Shown here one piece after another: positions 29,211 through 38,950 of a stretch of 64,000 bases of DNA. The translations under genes and the position numbers were made by a program. The stretch's first letter is position 1; the number at the start of each line of letters is the position of its first letter. Source of the DNA: Methylosinus sp. PW1 (GTDB taxonomy: Bacteria > Pseudomonadota > Alphaproteobacteria > Rhizobiales > Beijerinckiaceae); NCBI RefSeq assembly GCF_000745215.1, contig NZ_JQNK01000009.1, forward strand, positions 372,001-436,000, in the 5' to 3' direction. The notes under the pieces are model-generated. The model was not told where the DNA came from, did no database searches, and saw nothing but the letters and a program-made list of their open reading frames with translations.

Positions 29211-29437
29211 GCCCAGCCGCCCGCCGCACGCCCTCCATTTTCCTCGAAAAATGCAGGCTCTGGCGCGAAAGTCGTCGCGCGCCGGCGTGAACGTCGCTAT
29301 GGACGCCTGCCCAAGAGCGAGGAAAATAGTTCCCGAGATAATTGTGATTCGCGGCCTGCCGGCGAAACGTCGGCCGATTTGGCGCGACGATGTGAATAGA
29401 GATGTCTCGGCCGCCGAGACGGGAGAGACAGACCAAG

Positions 29438-30556
29438 ATGAAACTCGATTCGAGAAGCTGGGCTTTGGTCGCGGGCAGCGCGCTCGTCGCGGCTGCAGGC
29501 ATGTTCGCTCTGAGCCGGGCCGGCTTTTTCTCGGCGCCGGACCCCTCCTCGCTCTGGTCTTGGTCGCTCGACAATTGGGAGACGACGGCGGACGGCGCCT
29601 CCGGCGAGCGCTTTCGCATCGCCCATGAGCCGCTCGCCTTGGCGCGCAATCTGGCGCTGATCTCCGTCTCCTTCATCGGCGTCGTGCTGGGAACGCCGCG
29701 CGTGGTGGAGATCGTCACGCGCTCGGGGCGCGCCGGCGCCGCGGCGGCAGGAGCGCCGGAGGATTTCGCCAAGACGCGGCGGCTGATCGACAGCGAGCTC
29801 GGAACGATTCTCACTCTGGTGCGCTCGCATCTCGACAGCAACAAGACCTATTCCGCCGCCCTTGTGAAAGGCCATAAGGAGCTCACCGCGACGACGAGCC
29901 CGGATCAGATCCGCGCCGCCATCGTGCTGCTGATCGCCGAAAATCAGAAGATGCTGCGCGAGACCGAGGAGCATCAGCGCCGGCTCGAGGACTCGCAGCG
30001 GCAGATCAGCGAATTGCGCGCCGAGCTGGCCGAGACGCAGGAGCTCAATGTCCGAGATTCGCTGACGCAAGTTTTCACGCGCCGCCATTTCGACGAGACG
30101 CTGGCGCGCGAGGCGAAGATCGCGGCTTCGTCCGACAGCGCCTTGAGCCTCATCATGGCCGATATCGATCATTTCAAGAAGATCAACGACGGCCACGGCC
30201 ATCTCATCGGCGACGAGGTGCTGAAAAACTTCGCCAGGACGATGACCAAGCATGTCGAGGAGAAGGACACGGTCGCGCGCTATGGCGGCGAGGAATTCGC
30301 GATCATCATGCCCGCCGTCTCCTATGCCGAGGCGAAAATGGCGGCCGAGCGCATTCGCGCCGAATTCGAGACCAAGAAATGGGCGATCAAGGGCGGCGCG
30401 CCGATCGGCCGCATCACCGCCTCCTTCGGCGTCGCCCAGCTGGCGCCCAATGAGAGCGCCGAGAATCTGATCCAGCGCGCCGACGCCAAGCTCTATGTCT
30501 CCAAATCGCGCGGCCGCAACATCGTCACCGTCGACTCCGACCTCTCGCCCCGTTGA
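29438..30556 (+). CDS. Diguanylate cyclase (GGDEF domain)
   Basis: A membrane-anchored enzyme of 372 residues that would make cyclic di-GMP from two GTP. Two hydrophobic segments near the N-terminus (ALVAGSALVAAAGMFAL and LARNLALISVSFIGVVLG) bracket a short loop; a coiled-coil region rich in Glu and Gln leads into the GGDEF domain (RDSLTQVFTRRHFDETL to the end). The active site is RYGGEEFAIIMP with metal ligand in MADIDHFKKIND. The inhibitory RxxD site expected just before GGEEF reads EEKD, so product inhibition at that site is probably lost. The ATG at 29438 gives the first helix directly; 29402 is an alternative. Confidence 0.93.
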   Translation: MKLDSRSWALVAGSALVAAAGMFALSRAGFFSAPDPSSLWSWSLDNWETTADGASGERFRIAHEPLALARNLALISVSFIGVVLGTPRVVEIVTRSGRAGAAAAGAPEDFAKTRRLIDSELGTILTLVRSHLDSNKTYSAALVKGHKELTATTSPDQIRAAIVLLIAENQKMLRETEEHQRRLEDSQRQISELRAELAETQELNVRDSLTQVFTRRHFDETLAREAKIAASSDSALSLIMADIDHFKKINDGHGHLIGDEVLKNFARTMTKHVEEKDTVARYGGEEFAIIMPAVSYAEAKMAAERIRAEFETKKWAIKGGAPIGRITASFGVAQLAPNESAENLIQRADAKLYVSKSRGRNIVTVDSDLSPR

Positions 30557-30629
30557 ATATTTCGACCAGACTGGTAGATTTATCCTGCGAGGCGCGCGAG
30601 GCGCTTTTTTCCCACCGAAGGCGACGAGC

Positions 30630-31487
30630 ATGGAGACGAGCCGTTCCGGCGCTCCGGCCGACAGCGCGGCGACGATCGCCGAGCTTTTCTATCTGAAGCC
30701 GACCGGAACCAAGCCGGTCTCCTACACATTCGAGCCGCCGCCGGGCGCCGGCTGGCAGAGCGGCGAATATTTGCCGCAGCAGACCAGCATCTCCGATGCG
30801 CGTCGCCACGCTGCCGACGCCGCCATAGATCGCGAAGGATTCCAGCTCCTCGCGGCGCCGACGATGGTCGAGGATTTCTGGAGCGAGGCGCAATTGCGCG
30901 CGATCTATTATCCCGAGACCGAGGCGCTGCTGAAGGAGGCGCTCGGCGCGCGCGAGGTCCATATCTTCGACCATACGCTGCGCAAGCGGATGCGCCCCGG
31001 CCCGCTGAGCTTTCGGCGCTCCGTCGACGGCGCGCCGCGCGAGCCCGTGGGCCGCGTCCATGTCGATCAGACGCTCCAATCCGCGCCCAAGCGCCTGCGC
31101 GAGATCATGGGGGATGCCGCGGAGCGCTTCTCGCGCCCGCGCTTCGCCATCATCAATGTGTGGCGACCCTTGTTCGGCCCGGTGGAGGACGCGCCGCTCG
31201 CCGTCTGCGACGCCCGCAGCGTCGCGCCCGGCGATCTCGTCGCCTGCGATCTCGTCTTCCGCGACCGGCGCGGCGAGACCTACGCCCTCGCCTATTCGCC
31301 GCAGCAGCGCTGGTTCTATTATCCGCGCATGCGCCGCGGCGAGGTTCTGCTGCTCAAATGCTATGATTCCCGCGCCGATGTGGCGCGCTTTTCGCCTCAC
31401 ACCGCCTTCGACGATCCGGCGACGCCGCAGAACGCCCGCCCCCGCGAGAGCATAGAGCTGCGCTGCTTCGTCGCTTTCGACGAATGA
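30630..31487 (+). CDS. CmcJ/AsaB-like iron oxygenase (GA4-desaturase family)
   Basis: A 285-residue protein of the CmcJ/AsaB group, non-heme iron oxygenase-like proteins found in beta-lactam and fungal secondary metabolite clusters. It shows the candidate metal H-x-D in GRVHVDQTLQ, the family segment FAIINVWRPLFGPVEDAPLA, and the distal His in RFSPHTAFDDP, with YALAYSPQQRWFYYPRMR before it. The ATG at 30630 begins METSRSG; the frame upstream overlaps the GGDEF gene. It precedes the SDR gene with four-base frame overlap potential, and the two may act on the same substrate, which is unknown. Confidence 0.82.
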   Translation: METSRSGAPADSAATIAELFYLKPTGTKPVSYTFEPPPGAGWQSGEYLPQQTSISDARRHAADAAIDREGFQLLAAPTMVEDFWSEAQLRAIYYPETEALLKEALGAREVHIFDHTLRKRMRPGPLSFRRSVDGAPREPVGRVHVDQTLQSAPKRLREIMGDAAERFSRPRFAIINVWRPLFGPVEDAPLAVCDARSVAPGDLVACDLVFRDRRGETYALAYSPQQRWFYYPRMRRGEVLLLKCYDSRADVARFSPHTAFDDPATPQNARPRESIELRCFVAFDE

Positions 31488-31525
31488 CCCTCGCCGCGCA
31501 TGCGGCCGAGCCTCGAGGACGAAAA

Positions 31526-32218
31526 ATGAACGATATTCCCTATCGCGCCGCGCTCATCATCGGCGCCGGCCCCGGCGTCGGCGCCTCGCTGGCGCGGCGC
31601 TTTTCCGCCGCCGGGCTGAAGGTCGGCGTCGTCGCCCGCGACGCGCAGCGGCTCGCCCCCCTTGCGGCGGCGACCGGCGCCGAGGGCTTCGCCGCCGACG
31701 CCACTGATCCGGCCTCGGTCGCGGCGCTGTTCGAGGCGGCGGAGGCGAAGCTCGGAGAGATCGACGTCGTCGTCTACAACGCCGGCGCGCGCATCCGCGG
31801 CGCGCTCGCCGAGCTCGATCCAGAGGCGGTGCGGCGCGCCTTCGACGTCAACGCCTTCGGCGGGTTTCTGGTCGCGCGCGAGGCGGCCAAGCGCTTCGAG
31901 AAGCTCGGACGCGGCGCGCTCTTCTTCACCGGCGCGACCTCGAGCCTGAAGGCCTATGCAATCTCCGCCCCCTTCGCCATGGGCAAGTTCGCGCTGCGGG
32001 CGCTGGCGCAGAGCGCGGCGCGCGAATTGGGGCCGAAGGGCGTGCATGTCGCCCATATCGTCATAGACGGCGTGATTCGAGACGCCGGCCGCGTCGATCC
32101 CGCCGATGCGACGCTCGAGCCGGACGCCATCGCCGACGCCTATGTCGATCTCCTGCGCCAAAAGCGCAGCGCCTGGTCCTTCGAGGTCGAGCTTCGGCCA
32201 TGGTGCGAGAAATTTTGA
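31526..32218 (+). CDS. Atypical short-chain dehydrogenase/reductase
   Basis: A Rossmann protein of 230 residues. The cofactor motif is ALIIGAGPGVGASLARRF and NAGARIRGA is the usual NAG. The catalytic Tyr-x3-Lys is replaced by Phe: the segment reads ATSSLKAYAISAPFAMGK, placing Phe where Tyr is expected four residues before Lys. Relatives of this type with GPKGVHVAHIVIDGVI are known as atypical SDRs, so the change may be ancestral. It starts at the ATG at 31526, shortly after the CmcJ-like gene. Substrate and activity are unknown. Confidence 0.88.
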   Translation: MNDIPYRAALIIGAGPGVGASLARRFSAAGLKVGVVARDAQRLAPLAAATGAEGFAADATDPASVAALFEAAEAKLGEIDVVVYNAGARIRGALAELDPEAVRRAFDVNAFGGFLVAREAAKRFEKLGRGALFFTGATSSLKAYAISAPFAMGKFALRALAQSAARELGPKGVHVAHIVIDGVIRDAGRVDPADATLEPDAIADAYVDLLRQKRSAWSFEVELRPWCEKF

Positions 32219-32543
32219 CAAAAGCTGAATCTGCGGCGCGACAAAATGTCGCAAAGTGGACCAGGGCGTGTTAACGTGAGCCGTCGACCCAGGGCGAGCG
32301 CCCGCGAGGAGCGGCCGCTCGTCCCCATAACGACGAATAAAATGGGGAAAGCGCTCATGAACACGATTACGGCTATCCTATCGATCGTCGCGACCTGCGC
32401 CGCCGTCACTGCCGCGATCACCGCTTTCGCGAATATGTGACCCGAGCAGTCGTTCGGAGGGCCTGCGAGCGTTCGTTTCTTGCGCAGCCCCGCCTCACTC
32501 AGGTCTCGCCGACGCACATGCGCCGGCGAGGCGCACGATCGGT
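32219..32543. other. Intergenic region between SDR and nadE
   Basis: A 325-base space at the convergent ends of the SDR gene and nadE. It holds one possible tiny gene (32357-32440, listed separately) and a hairpin with arms CTCGCCG (32505-32511) and CGGCGAG (32524-32530), which lacks a T-run but could slow transcription from both sides. I see nothing else in it. Confidence 0.5.
32357..32440 (+). CDS. Possible 27-residue hydrophobic peptide
   Basis: An ATG at 32357 preceded by GGGGAAAG at a good distance opens a 27-codon frame, MNTITAILSIVATCAAVT and on to AFANM, which is one continuous hydrophobic segment. The next in-frame upstream ATG is 32342. Such single-helix peptides are often real but the evidence here is only the ribosome site and hydrophobicity. 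It may be a chance frame. Confidence 0.3.
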   Translation: MNTITAILSIVATCAAVTAAITAFANM

Positions 32544-34577
32544 TCAGGGAATCTCTTCTACATCCGCGAGCCAGGCGGCGGCGCTGGAATCGCTCGGCGC
32601 GCGCCAGTCGCCGCGCGGCGACAGCGAGCCGCCGGAGCTGACCTTCGGCCCATTGGGCAGAGCCGAGCGCTTGAACTGGCTCGTCGCGAAGAAACGGCGC
32701 ACGAAGACGCCGAGCCAATGCTTGATCTCCTCGACGTCATAGGCGTGGCGTTCGTTAGCCGGAACATCGACGGGCCAGCGGCCGGCTGCGGCGTCACTCC
32801 AAGCGTGAAAGGCGAGGAACGCCGTCTTGGACGGCGCGAAGCCGTAGCGCGTCGTGTAGAAGAGATTGAAATCCTGCAGCGCATAAGGGCCGACGATATC
32901 CTCCGTGCGCTGCACGCTCGCGCCCGGCACCAGCTCCGGCGAAATCTCCGTGTCGAGAATGTCGCGCAGCACGGCGACCGTCTCGGCGCCGAAATGGGCG
33001 TCGCGCGCGCACCAGCGAATGAGATGCTGGATCAATGTCTTCGGCACTGAGGCGTTGACATTGTAATGCGACATTTGATCGCCGACGCCATAAGTGCACC
33101 AGCCGAGCGCGATCTCCGAGAGGTCGCCCGTGCCCAGCACCAGCGCGTCGTGCCGATTGGCGAGGCGGAACAGGAGAGAGGTCCGCGCGCCGGCCTGCAC
33201 ATTCTCGTATGTCGTGTCATATAGCGGCTCGCCGCGCGCGGCGGGATGGCCGATGTCCTCGAGCATCTGCCGGCAGGCGGCCGTCACATCGATCTCCTGG
33301 GCCGAGACGCCGAGCGCGCGCATCAGCCGCCAGGCGTTGGCCTTGGTGCGGTCGGTGGTGGCGAAGGCCGGCAGCGTGAAGGCGAGAATATTCTCGCGCG
33401 GCAGGCCCAGCGCATCGAAGGCGGTGACGGCGACGAGCAGCGCATGCGTGGAATCGAGCCCGCCCGAAACGCCGATGACGAGGCGCTGAAAATTCGCCGC
33501 CGCGAGCCGCTGGCGCAGGCCGTGCGACTGAATGTTGAAGGCCTCGAAGCAGAGCTCGGCGAGGCGCGCTTCGTCGTCCGGCGCGAAGGGAAAGCGCGCG
33601 ACCTCGCGCAGCAAGCCGAGATTCTTGTCGCGCGGCGCATGCAGCTCGAAGGCGATGCGGCGAAAGCTGGTGGCGCCAGCCTCTATGTCCGCGCAATCGC
33701 CGAAAGTGACTTGGCGCATGCGCTCTGCCGCGAGCCTGCCTAAGTCGATGTCGGCGAGAATGAGCTGCGGCTCATCGGCGAAGCGCTTCGCCTTGGCGAG
33801 CAACGCGCCATTCTCATAGATCATCGCCTCGCCGTCCCAGGCGAGATCGGTGGTCGATTCGCCCTGCCCCGCGGCCGAATAGAGATAGGCGGAAAGGCAG
33901 CGCGCCGAATGGGCCGAGCAGAGCGTCGCGCGATAATCGGATTTGCCGACAATGGCGTTGCTGGCCGAGAGGTTGAGCAGCACGGTCGCGCCGGCGAGCG
34001 CCGCCCGCGTCGAGGGCGGGATCGGAACCCAGACGTCCTCGCAAATTTCCGTATGGATCACGAGGCCGGGAAAATCGCTCGCCTCCAGCAGAATGTCGGA
34101 GCCGAAAGGCGCGGTCTGGCCGGCGATCTCCATCTCCTCGCCGGCGATGAAGGCGCCGGAGGCGAAATGGCGCTTCTCGTAGAACTCGCGATAATTGGGC
34201 AGATAGATTTTCGGCGTGACGGCGAGAATCTCGCCGCGCCGCAGAATCACCGCGCAATTATAGAGGCGCCCGCGCCAGCGCAACGGCGCGCCCACCGCGA
34301 TCAGCGGCTGCAATGCGCGGCTCGCCTCCAGCAATCGCCCGATCGCCGCTTCCACGGCGTCCAGCAGCGCGGTCTGATGCAGGAGGTCGTCGATGGCGTA
34401 GGAGCTGAGCCCGAGCTCGGGGAAAAGAACCAGCGACGCGCCTTTGGCGTCCGCCTCGCGGGCCATGTCGATCGTGCGTGCGACATTGAAAGCGGGATCG
34501 GCGACGCGCGTGCGCGGGCCGGCCACGGCGACGCGAACGAAGCCATGCGAATGGAGCGAGAAGAAAGGATGCGTCAT
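32544..34577 (-). CDS. nadE: Glutamine-dependent NAD+ synthetase
   Basis: A two-domain enzyme of 677 residues that amidates nicotinic acid adenine dinucleotide using glutamine. The N-terminal nitrilase-type glutaminase shows Glu in [11 protein letters not shown], Lys in [16 protein letters not shown] and the nucleophile Cys in [12 protein letters not shown]. The C-terminal synthetase has the ATP pyrophosphatase loop [15 protein letters not shown] and [19 protein letters not shown]. The length matches long alphaproteobacterial and mycobacterial NadE. It is transcribed away from the SDR gene and follows a 408-residue membrane-anchored orphan on the same strand. Confidence 0.96.
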   Translation of the reverse strand: MTHPFFSLHSHGFVRVAVAGPRTRVADPAFNVARTIDMAREADAKGASLVLFPELGLSSYAIDDLLHQTALLDAVEAAIGRLLEASRALQPLIAVGAPLRWRGRLYNCAVILRRGEILAVTPKIYLPNYREFYEKRHFASGAFIAGEEMEIAGQTAPFGSDILLEASDFPGLVIHTEICEDVWVPIPPSTRAALAGATVLLNLSASNAIVGKSDYRATLCSAHSARCLSAYLYSAAGQGESTTDLAWDGEAMIYENGALLAKAKRFADEPQLILADIDLGRLAAERMRQVTFGDCADIEAGATSFRRIAFELHAPRDKNLGLLREVARFPFAPDDEARLAELCFEAFNIQSHGLRQRLAAANFQRLVIGVSGGLDSTHALLVAVTAFDALGLPRENILAFTLPAFATTDRTKANAWRLMRALGVSAQEIDVTAACRQMLEDIGHPAARGEPLYDTTYENVQAGARTSLLFRLANRHDALVLGTGDLSEIALGWCTYGVGDQMSHYNVNASVPKTLIQHLIRWCARDAHFGAETVAVLRDILDTEISPELVPGASVQRTEDIVGPYALQDFNLFYTTRYGFAPSKTAFLAFHAWSDAAAGRWPVDVPANERHAYDVEEIKHWLGVFVRRFFATSQFKRSALPNGPKVSSGGSLSPRGDWRAPSDSSAAAWLADVEEIP

Positions 34578-34658
34578 GCGCGCGATTATAGGGCCGCGGC
34601 GGCCATGGCGTGAAGGCGCGGCGGCGCGCCTAATTCACGGAGATTGGTTTCGGCGAGA

Positions 34659-35885
34659 TTATTTCGTCCAAGCGTCCAGCGCATCGGCGAAGACGCGCTC
34701 GCCGCCGGGGCCTTTCTCCAGCGAGATCGTCGCCGCGCGGCCATCCTCGAGCTGCAACGGCAGATCGAGGACCATGGGGGAGCGCAGCAGCACGACATTG
34801 CGCGCCTCGCGATTGCCGCGCAGCAGGCCGATGAGAAAGGCGTTGTCGGTAATCGGCACGGGAACGCCGGCGACCTGCTCGCCCGACTGCGCCTCCGGCC
34901 GGCGCATCTGGATCGGGCCGATCGCCTTTATGCGCTTCAGCTCATTGCCCGGCCCGAGATTGAAAGACAGATTCACCGTATGCGAGGCCGAGAGCGTCGG
35001 ATCGAGATTCTTCTGAATGACGATCGTCGTCTTCAGCTTGGCGGTCGGGAAATCGATCTCGCCGCGGATCGCCGGCGAGACCGGCTCGCCCGGCCCGGCC
35101 GGCATGCTGTCCAGCCGCCAAACGACGGTTCCGGGGTAGGTCTTGACCTTGGCGGCCTCTTCCGGCGCGGCGACCCAGAGCTCGGCCTTTTGCGCGACGG
35201 CGACCGGCTGGCTGCGCTGCTCCGAAGGCGCGCGCGACGGCGGAGGCGACGCGTCGCTCTCGCCGCCGATGCGATCGGCCAGCTTGCCGCCCTCGCCGCT
35301 CTCAACGGCGGAAGGTTCCGGCTGCAGCTTGGCGAGATCCTCCGGCCGCTCGCGGAATTGCAGCGCCAGAACGGCGACCAGCGCCACCACGGCGGCGAGC
35401 ACGCCGCCGATGACGATGACGCGGCGCGAGACGCTGGTGGGCTCCGGTAGAGGCGGTAGCGGCGCGGGAGGCCGCTGCGGCTGCGTCGGCGCCTCTTCCA
35501 CCGGCTTCTCGGCCGGCGCTTTCTCGGCGGGGACAGGCTTTTCCGGTTTCGGCTCGGCGTCTATGGGCTCCGCCACGACGGGCTCTACGCTTTTGACCGG
35601 CTCTTTCTTCTCCGGCTCGGGAGCGCGCTTCTCCTTGGGCGCCAGCGCGGCGACGGGCTCTCGCCCGGTCTGCTCGCGGACGACCTCGAGCTCGAGGCGC
35701 GCGATGGCCTCGTCCAAAGCGCGGCCTTCGGCCTCTATGTCCTCCTCGGCGACGGGAGGCTGAATGCTGCGAAGCTGGTTGAACAGCGCCTTGCGAGCCC
35801 GTTCATAGACCGCCTGCCGCGTCTGAGGCGCAGATTGCGGCAGAGCGGCGACCGCGCGAGCGAGCAGCGAATAATAGTCGGCCAT
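34659..35885 (-). CDS. Uncharacterised protein with one membrane helix
   Basis: A 408-residue protein I cannot assign to a named family. From the ATG at 35885 (MADYYSLLARAVAAL) an alpha-helical N-terminal domain with RQAVYERARKALFNQL and EEDIEAEGRALDEAI is followed by a Pro/Glu/Lys-rich linker, a single membrane helix (VIVIGGVLAAVVALVAVLAL) near residue 160, another acidic linker and a C-terminal domain of about 190 residues (KAELWVAAPEEAAKVKTYPG; KTTIVIQKNLDPTLSASHTV). Similar N-termini occur in other alphaproteobacteria next to purA. It starts 32 bases after the purA stop, on the same strand. An envelope role is a guess. Confidence 0.85.
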   Translation of the reverse strand: MADYYSLLARAVAALPQSAPQTRQAVYERARKALFNQLRSIQPPVAEEDIEAEGRALDEAIARLELEVVREQTGREPVAALAPKEKRAPEPEKKEPVKSVEPVVAEPIDAEPKPEKPVPAEKAPAEKPVEEAPTQPQRPPAPLPPLPEPTSVSRRVIVIGGVLAAVVALVAVLALQFRERPEDLAKLQPEPSAVESGEGGKLADRIGGESDASPPPSRAPSEQRSQPVAVAQKAELWVAAPEEAAKVKTYPGTVVWRLDSMPAGPGEPVSPAIRGEIDFPTAKLKTTIVIQKNLDPTLSASHTVNLSFNLGPGNELKRIKAIGPIQMRRPEAQSGEQVAGVPVPITDNAFLIGLLRGNREARNVVLLRSPMVLDLPLQLEDGRAATISLEKGPGGERVFADALDAWTK

Positions 35886-35917
35886 GGGGCTTCTAAGACC
35901 ACCTCGGGCGATTCCCG

Positions 35918-37213
35918 TCAATCCTCGAAAGGATTACGCACGAGAATCGTGTCATCGCGCTCTGGGCTGGTGGAGAGGAGCGCGACCGGAGCGCCGATCA
36001 ATTCCTCGATGCGGCGCACATATTTGATCGCCTGGGCCGGGAGATCGGCCCAGGAGCGGGCGCCGCCCGTCGTTCCCCGCCATCCCTCGATCGTCTCATA
36101 GACGGGCTCGACCCGCGCCTGCGCCGATTGCGAGGCCGGCAGGCGATCGATGCGGACGCCGTCCAAAAGATAATGGGTGCACACCTCGATCGTTTCGAGA
36201 CCGTCGAGAATGTCGAGCTTGGTCAGGGCGATCCCGTCGATGCCGGAGGTCTTCACGGCCTGGCGCGTCAGCACGGCGTCGAACCAGCCGCAGCGCCGCC
36301 GACGACCGGTGTTGGTGCCGAACTCATGGCCGCGGTCGCCGATCAGCGTGCCGATCTCGTCATGGAGCTCGGTCGGGAAAGGCCCGCCGCCGACGCGCGT
36401 CGTATAGGCTTTGGCGATGCCGAGCACATAGCCGATCGCCCCCGGTCCGAGGCCGGAGCCGCTGGCCGCCGAGGCGGAGACCGTGTTGGAGGAGGTCACA
36501 TAAGGATAGGTGCCGTGGTCGACATCGAGCAGCACGCCCTGCGCGCCTTCGAACAAAATGCGCTTGCCGGCGCGGCGGAGATCCTCGAGCAGCTCCCACA
36601 CCGCATCCATGTAAGGCAGAACCTTGGGCGCGACGGAGAGCAGCTCGTCGCGCACGCTCGCCGGCTCGATCTCGGCCAAGCCGAGTCCACGCCGCAACGG
36701 ATTGTGATGCGCGAGCAGGCGAGTGATTTTTTCGTCCAGCGTATCGGGCTCGGCGAGGTCCATCAGGCGGACCGAGCGGCGGCCGACCTTGTCCTCATAG
36801 GCGGGGCCGATGCCACGCTTGGTGGTGCCGATCCTCACGCCATTGCCGGACGCCTCCTCACGATAGGCGTCGAGCTCGCGATGCAGCGAGAGGATGAGCG
36901 GGGCGTTCTCGGCGATCTTGAAATTGTCCGGGCCGATCTCGACGCCCTGCTCGCGCAGACGCTCGATCTCGCCGACGAGAAAATGCGGATCGACGACGAC
37001 GCCATTGCCGATGACCGAGAGCTTGCCCGGCCGCACTATGCCCGAGGGCAGCAGCGCGAGCTTATAGGTCACGCCATTGATGACGAGCGTATGGCCCGCG
37101 TTGTGGCCGCCCTGGAAGCGCACCACCACATCTGCCTCGAGCGAGAGCCAGTCGACGATCTTGCCCTTGCCTTCGTCGCCCCATTGGGCGCCGACCACGA
37201 CTACATTCGCCAT
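35918..37213 (-). CDS. purA: Adenylosuccinate synthetase
   Basis: GTP-dependent enzyme joining IMP and aspartate on the way to AMP. The N-terminus [23 protein letters not shown] carries the P-loop-like [30 protein letters not shown] and the GTP-binding [11 protein letters not shown] are all present. At 431 residues it is complete. A terminator-like hairpin lies only 31 bases upstream of the start codon, in the same orientation, which leaves little room for a promoter and raises the possibility of attenuation (see findings). Confidence 0.97.
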   Translation of the reverse strand: MANVVVVGAQWGDEGKGKIVDWLSLEADVVVRFQGGHNAGHTLVINGVTYKLALLPSGIVRPGKLSVIGNGVVVDPHFLVGEIERLREQGVEIGPDNFKIAENAPLILSLHRELDAYREEASGNGVRIGTTKRGIGPAYEDKVGRRSVRLMDLAEPDTLDEKITRLLAHHNPLRRGLGLAEIEPASVRDELLSVAPKVLPYMDAVWELLEDLRRAGKRILFEGAQGVLLDVDHGTYPYVTSSNTVSASAASGSGLGPGAIGYVLGIAKAYTTRVGGGPFPTELHDEIGTLIGDRGHEFGTNTGRRRRCGWFDAVLTRQAVKTSGIDGIALTKLDILDGLETIEVCTHYLLDGVRIDRLPASQSAQARVEPVYETIEGWRGTTGGARSWADLPAQAIKYVRRIEELIGAPVALLSTSPERDDTILVRNPFED

Positions 37214-37244
37214 GGCGCTTCAGTCTGCTTTCTCGCGTGAGCCC

Positions 37245-37276
37245 AAGAAAAAGCCCCGGCGGGTAACGCCGGGGCT
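37245..37276 (-). terminator. Terminator hairpin just upstream of purA
   Basis: On the minus strand, AGCCCCGGC pairs perfectly with GCCGGGGCT around a seven-base loop (GTTACCC), followed by TTTTTCTT. The stem occupies 37252-37276. The T-run ends 31 bases before the purA start codon. Confidence 0.88.
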
Positions 37277-37359
37277 CGTTACGGCAGTCCTTTAGCGCAA
37301 AGCGAGGGGCGGGTCAAAGGCGGCCGCCTCGCGGCCGCGATCGATTTGCGCCCGGCCTC

Positions 37360-37391
37360 AAAAAAAAAGCCCCGGCGCGGGACACCGGGGC
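37360..37391 (-). terminator. Terminator after the ferredoxin-SCP2 gene
   Basis: On the minus strand, GCCCCGG pairs with CCGGGGC around a nine-base loop, followed by nine T. It lies about 150 bases beyond the ferredoxin-SCP2 stop and 84 bases before the second terminator, whose stem sequence is very similar. Confidence 0.9.
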
Positions 37392-37542
37392 AAGGGGAGG
37401 CTCGAGGGGGACGGGAGCGAAGGATCGGCTGTCAGAAGACGAAGGCGAAATACAAGTCGCTTGTCTTCTGCGAGCATAATCGCGCCTCTCGCATTGCCTC
37501 GACATTGTCGCCGCATGAAATTTTCGTAACCAGAGCGCGCGC

Positions 37543-38850
37543 TCACGGGAAACATCTGCCGAAGGCCGCGAGCAGCCGCGGATCGCCGCGCAGCCTGATC
37601 TTGAACGTGGCGAGCGCCCATAAGAGGCTCCTCTCCTTGCGCAGAAAACGCAGCCAGGTCAGCGTATCGGCGCGGACGCTGAGATCGGCCTCACCGATCA
37701 GCCCCTCCCCGACCTCGAGCCGGCCATTCGCGATCGTCACAGTGAGGTCCTTACGCTCCGCGCCGCTGAAGGCGAAGTGATAGACCGCCGAGAGGCCGGC
37801 CGCGCGCTTCTTCTGAAACCGCAGCGACAGGCCGCGCGCGAAGCTCGCTATGGAGGCGGCGCGCATGCCATTGGCGACGCGATTCACCCGCTTGTGCGGA
37901 AAGCGGCGCTTCACATAATCCTCGGCGTCCGAATGCGGCGTCACATAGATCGTCTCCTCCTTCTTCTTCAGCGGATCGACGATGCTCTGAAGAAAACCGC
38001 TTCGATCGCCGCGATAGGCGCCGATGACGTCCTCGCCCGCCGGACAGACGGCGAGACAATAGGCGGCCTTGTAATTCGGCCCATAGGCGAGGCTCTGCCA
38101 CATGGAGACGCTCTCCGCGTCCTCGACCTTCTCGCGATAGCCGGCGGCGCTTTTCGCATCGGCGATCGTCTCCACCCAATCCATGAAGCCGCCCATGAAC
38201 TCGCGATAATTATGCGTGTAGCAGGCGGCGAAATCGAAGCCGCCGTCCGGCGCTATCGCGCCCGTCGGACAGACGGCGACGCAGAGCTTGCAGGAGAGGC
38301 AGGGATTATAATCGAGCGGGCGCGAATAGCTGTCGAGCGCGACATCGACGACCATCGTCCCGAGCAGAATGAAATTGCCGAATTTCGGATGAATGACATT
38401 GCGATGCACGCCCATCTTGCCGAGCCCGGCGGCGACGGCGACGGGCTTATGCGAGATCACCCACATTTTATTGGGCCAGCGCGCCGCCTCCATCGGAAAG
38501 GCCATGGCGGGATAGGCCGCCCGCAGGCCCATATCCTCGAGCATTCGCGTCAGCCGATGCGACACCGCATCGGTCTCGTCGCCGACGCGGTGAAACTCGA
38601 CATTGGCGAGCGAGCGCGCCGGGCTGCGGATGTTTTCGCGATTCATCCTCATCACAAAAGAGACGAGCGTTCGCGCATAGGGAAAGGCGGCGAGAATCTC
38701 CGCGCGCTCGAAAGCGATCGCCGGATCGTCGATGGAGACGAAGCCGACATCATCCGCGCCGGCGGAAAGCGCCATCTCGCGCAAGCGTCGCGCCTCGAAT
38801 GGCTCTCGCGCCAGCGGCGGCGAAGCGATCTCATGAGCCTGCATAGACAT
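37543..38850 (-). CDS. QueG/reductase-like 4Fe-4S protein fused to an SCP2 domain
   Basis: A 435-residue protein. The first 300 residues resemble the ferredoxin part of QueG and reductive dehalogenases: a first cluster motif CLSCKLCVAVCP near 200 and a second, reduced one in AYCLAVCPAGED, with the preceding DVGFVSIDDPAI fold. The last 100 residues (YHFAFSGAERKDLTVTIANG to the end) look like an SCP2 sterol-carrier lipid-binding domain. The substrate is unknown. Of three close starts I prefer 38850, which has AGGGG eight to nine bases upstream; 38856 and 38844 are alternatives. A shared AGGGGCATAT motif with the MarR gene suggests repression by it. Confidence 0.85.
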   Translation of the reverse strand: MSMQAHEIASPPLAREPFEARRLREMALSAGADDVGFVSIDDPAIAFERAEILAAFPYARTLVSFVMRMNRENIRSPARSLANVEFHRVGDETDAVSHRLTRMLEDMGLRAAYPAMAFPMEAARWPNKMWVISHKPVAVAAGLGKMGVHRNVIHPKFGNFILLGTMVVDVALDSYSRPLDYNPCLSCKLCVAVCPTGAIAPDGGFDFAACYTHNYREFMGGFMDWVETIADAKSAAGYREKVEDAESVSMWQSLAYGPNYKAAYCLAVCPAGEDVIGAYRGDRSGFLQSIVDPLKKKEETIYVTPHSDAEDYVKRRFPHKRVNRVANGMRAASIASFARGLSLRFQKKRAAGLSAVYHFAFSGAERKDLTVTIANGRLEVGEGLIGEADLSVRADTLTWLRFLRKERSLLWALATFKIRLRGDPRLLAAFGRCFP

Positions 38851-38867
38851 GTGCATATGCCCCTTTT
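38851..38867 (-). promoter_or_regulatory. Candidate MarR operator at the ferredoxin-SCP2 start
   Basis: On the minus strand the sequence reads AAAAGGGGCATATGCAC. The core GCATATGC is a perfect palindrome, and the AGGGGCATAT part is shared with 39411-39427 in front of the MarR gene. It overlaps the start region, as a repressor site could. Confidence 0.45.
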
Positions 38868-38950
38868 TGCGCGTGAGCCATGCGATGCGCGCGCCTCACG
38901 AAAACTGGACCGCGAGCCTTCAGGCGCGCTCTATTTCACAAAGTTACGCA

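Larger units (their letters stand above)
37214..37542. other. Intergenic region with two tandem terminators upstream of purA
   Basis: A 329-base space between purA and the ferredoxin-SCP2 gene, both on the minus strand. It contains two rho-independent terminators in that orientation (listed separately), a GGCCGCCTCGCGGCCG palindrome-like stretch at 37322-37337 and, beyond the second terminator, about 150 bases of lower GC without a recognisable gene. Confidence 0.7.

Noticed and set aside
32246-32440. The full 64-codon frame as a gene
   Set aside because: The first half is Arg/Pro-rich and has no ribosome site; only the final 27 codons look like a possible peptide.
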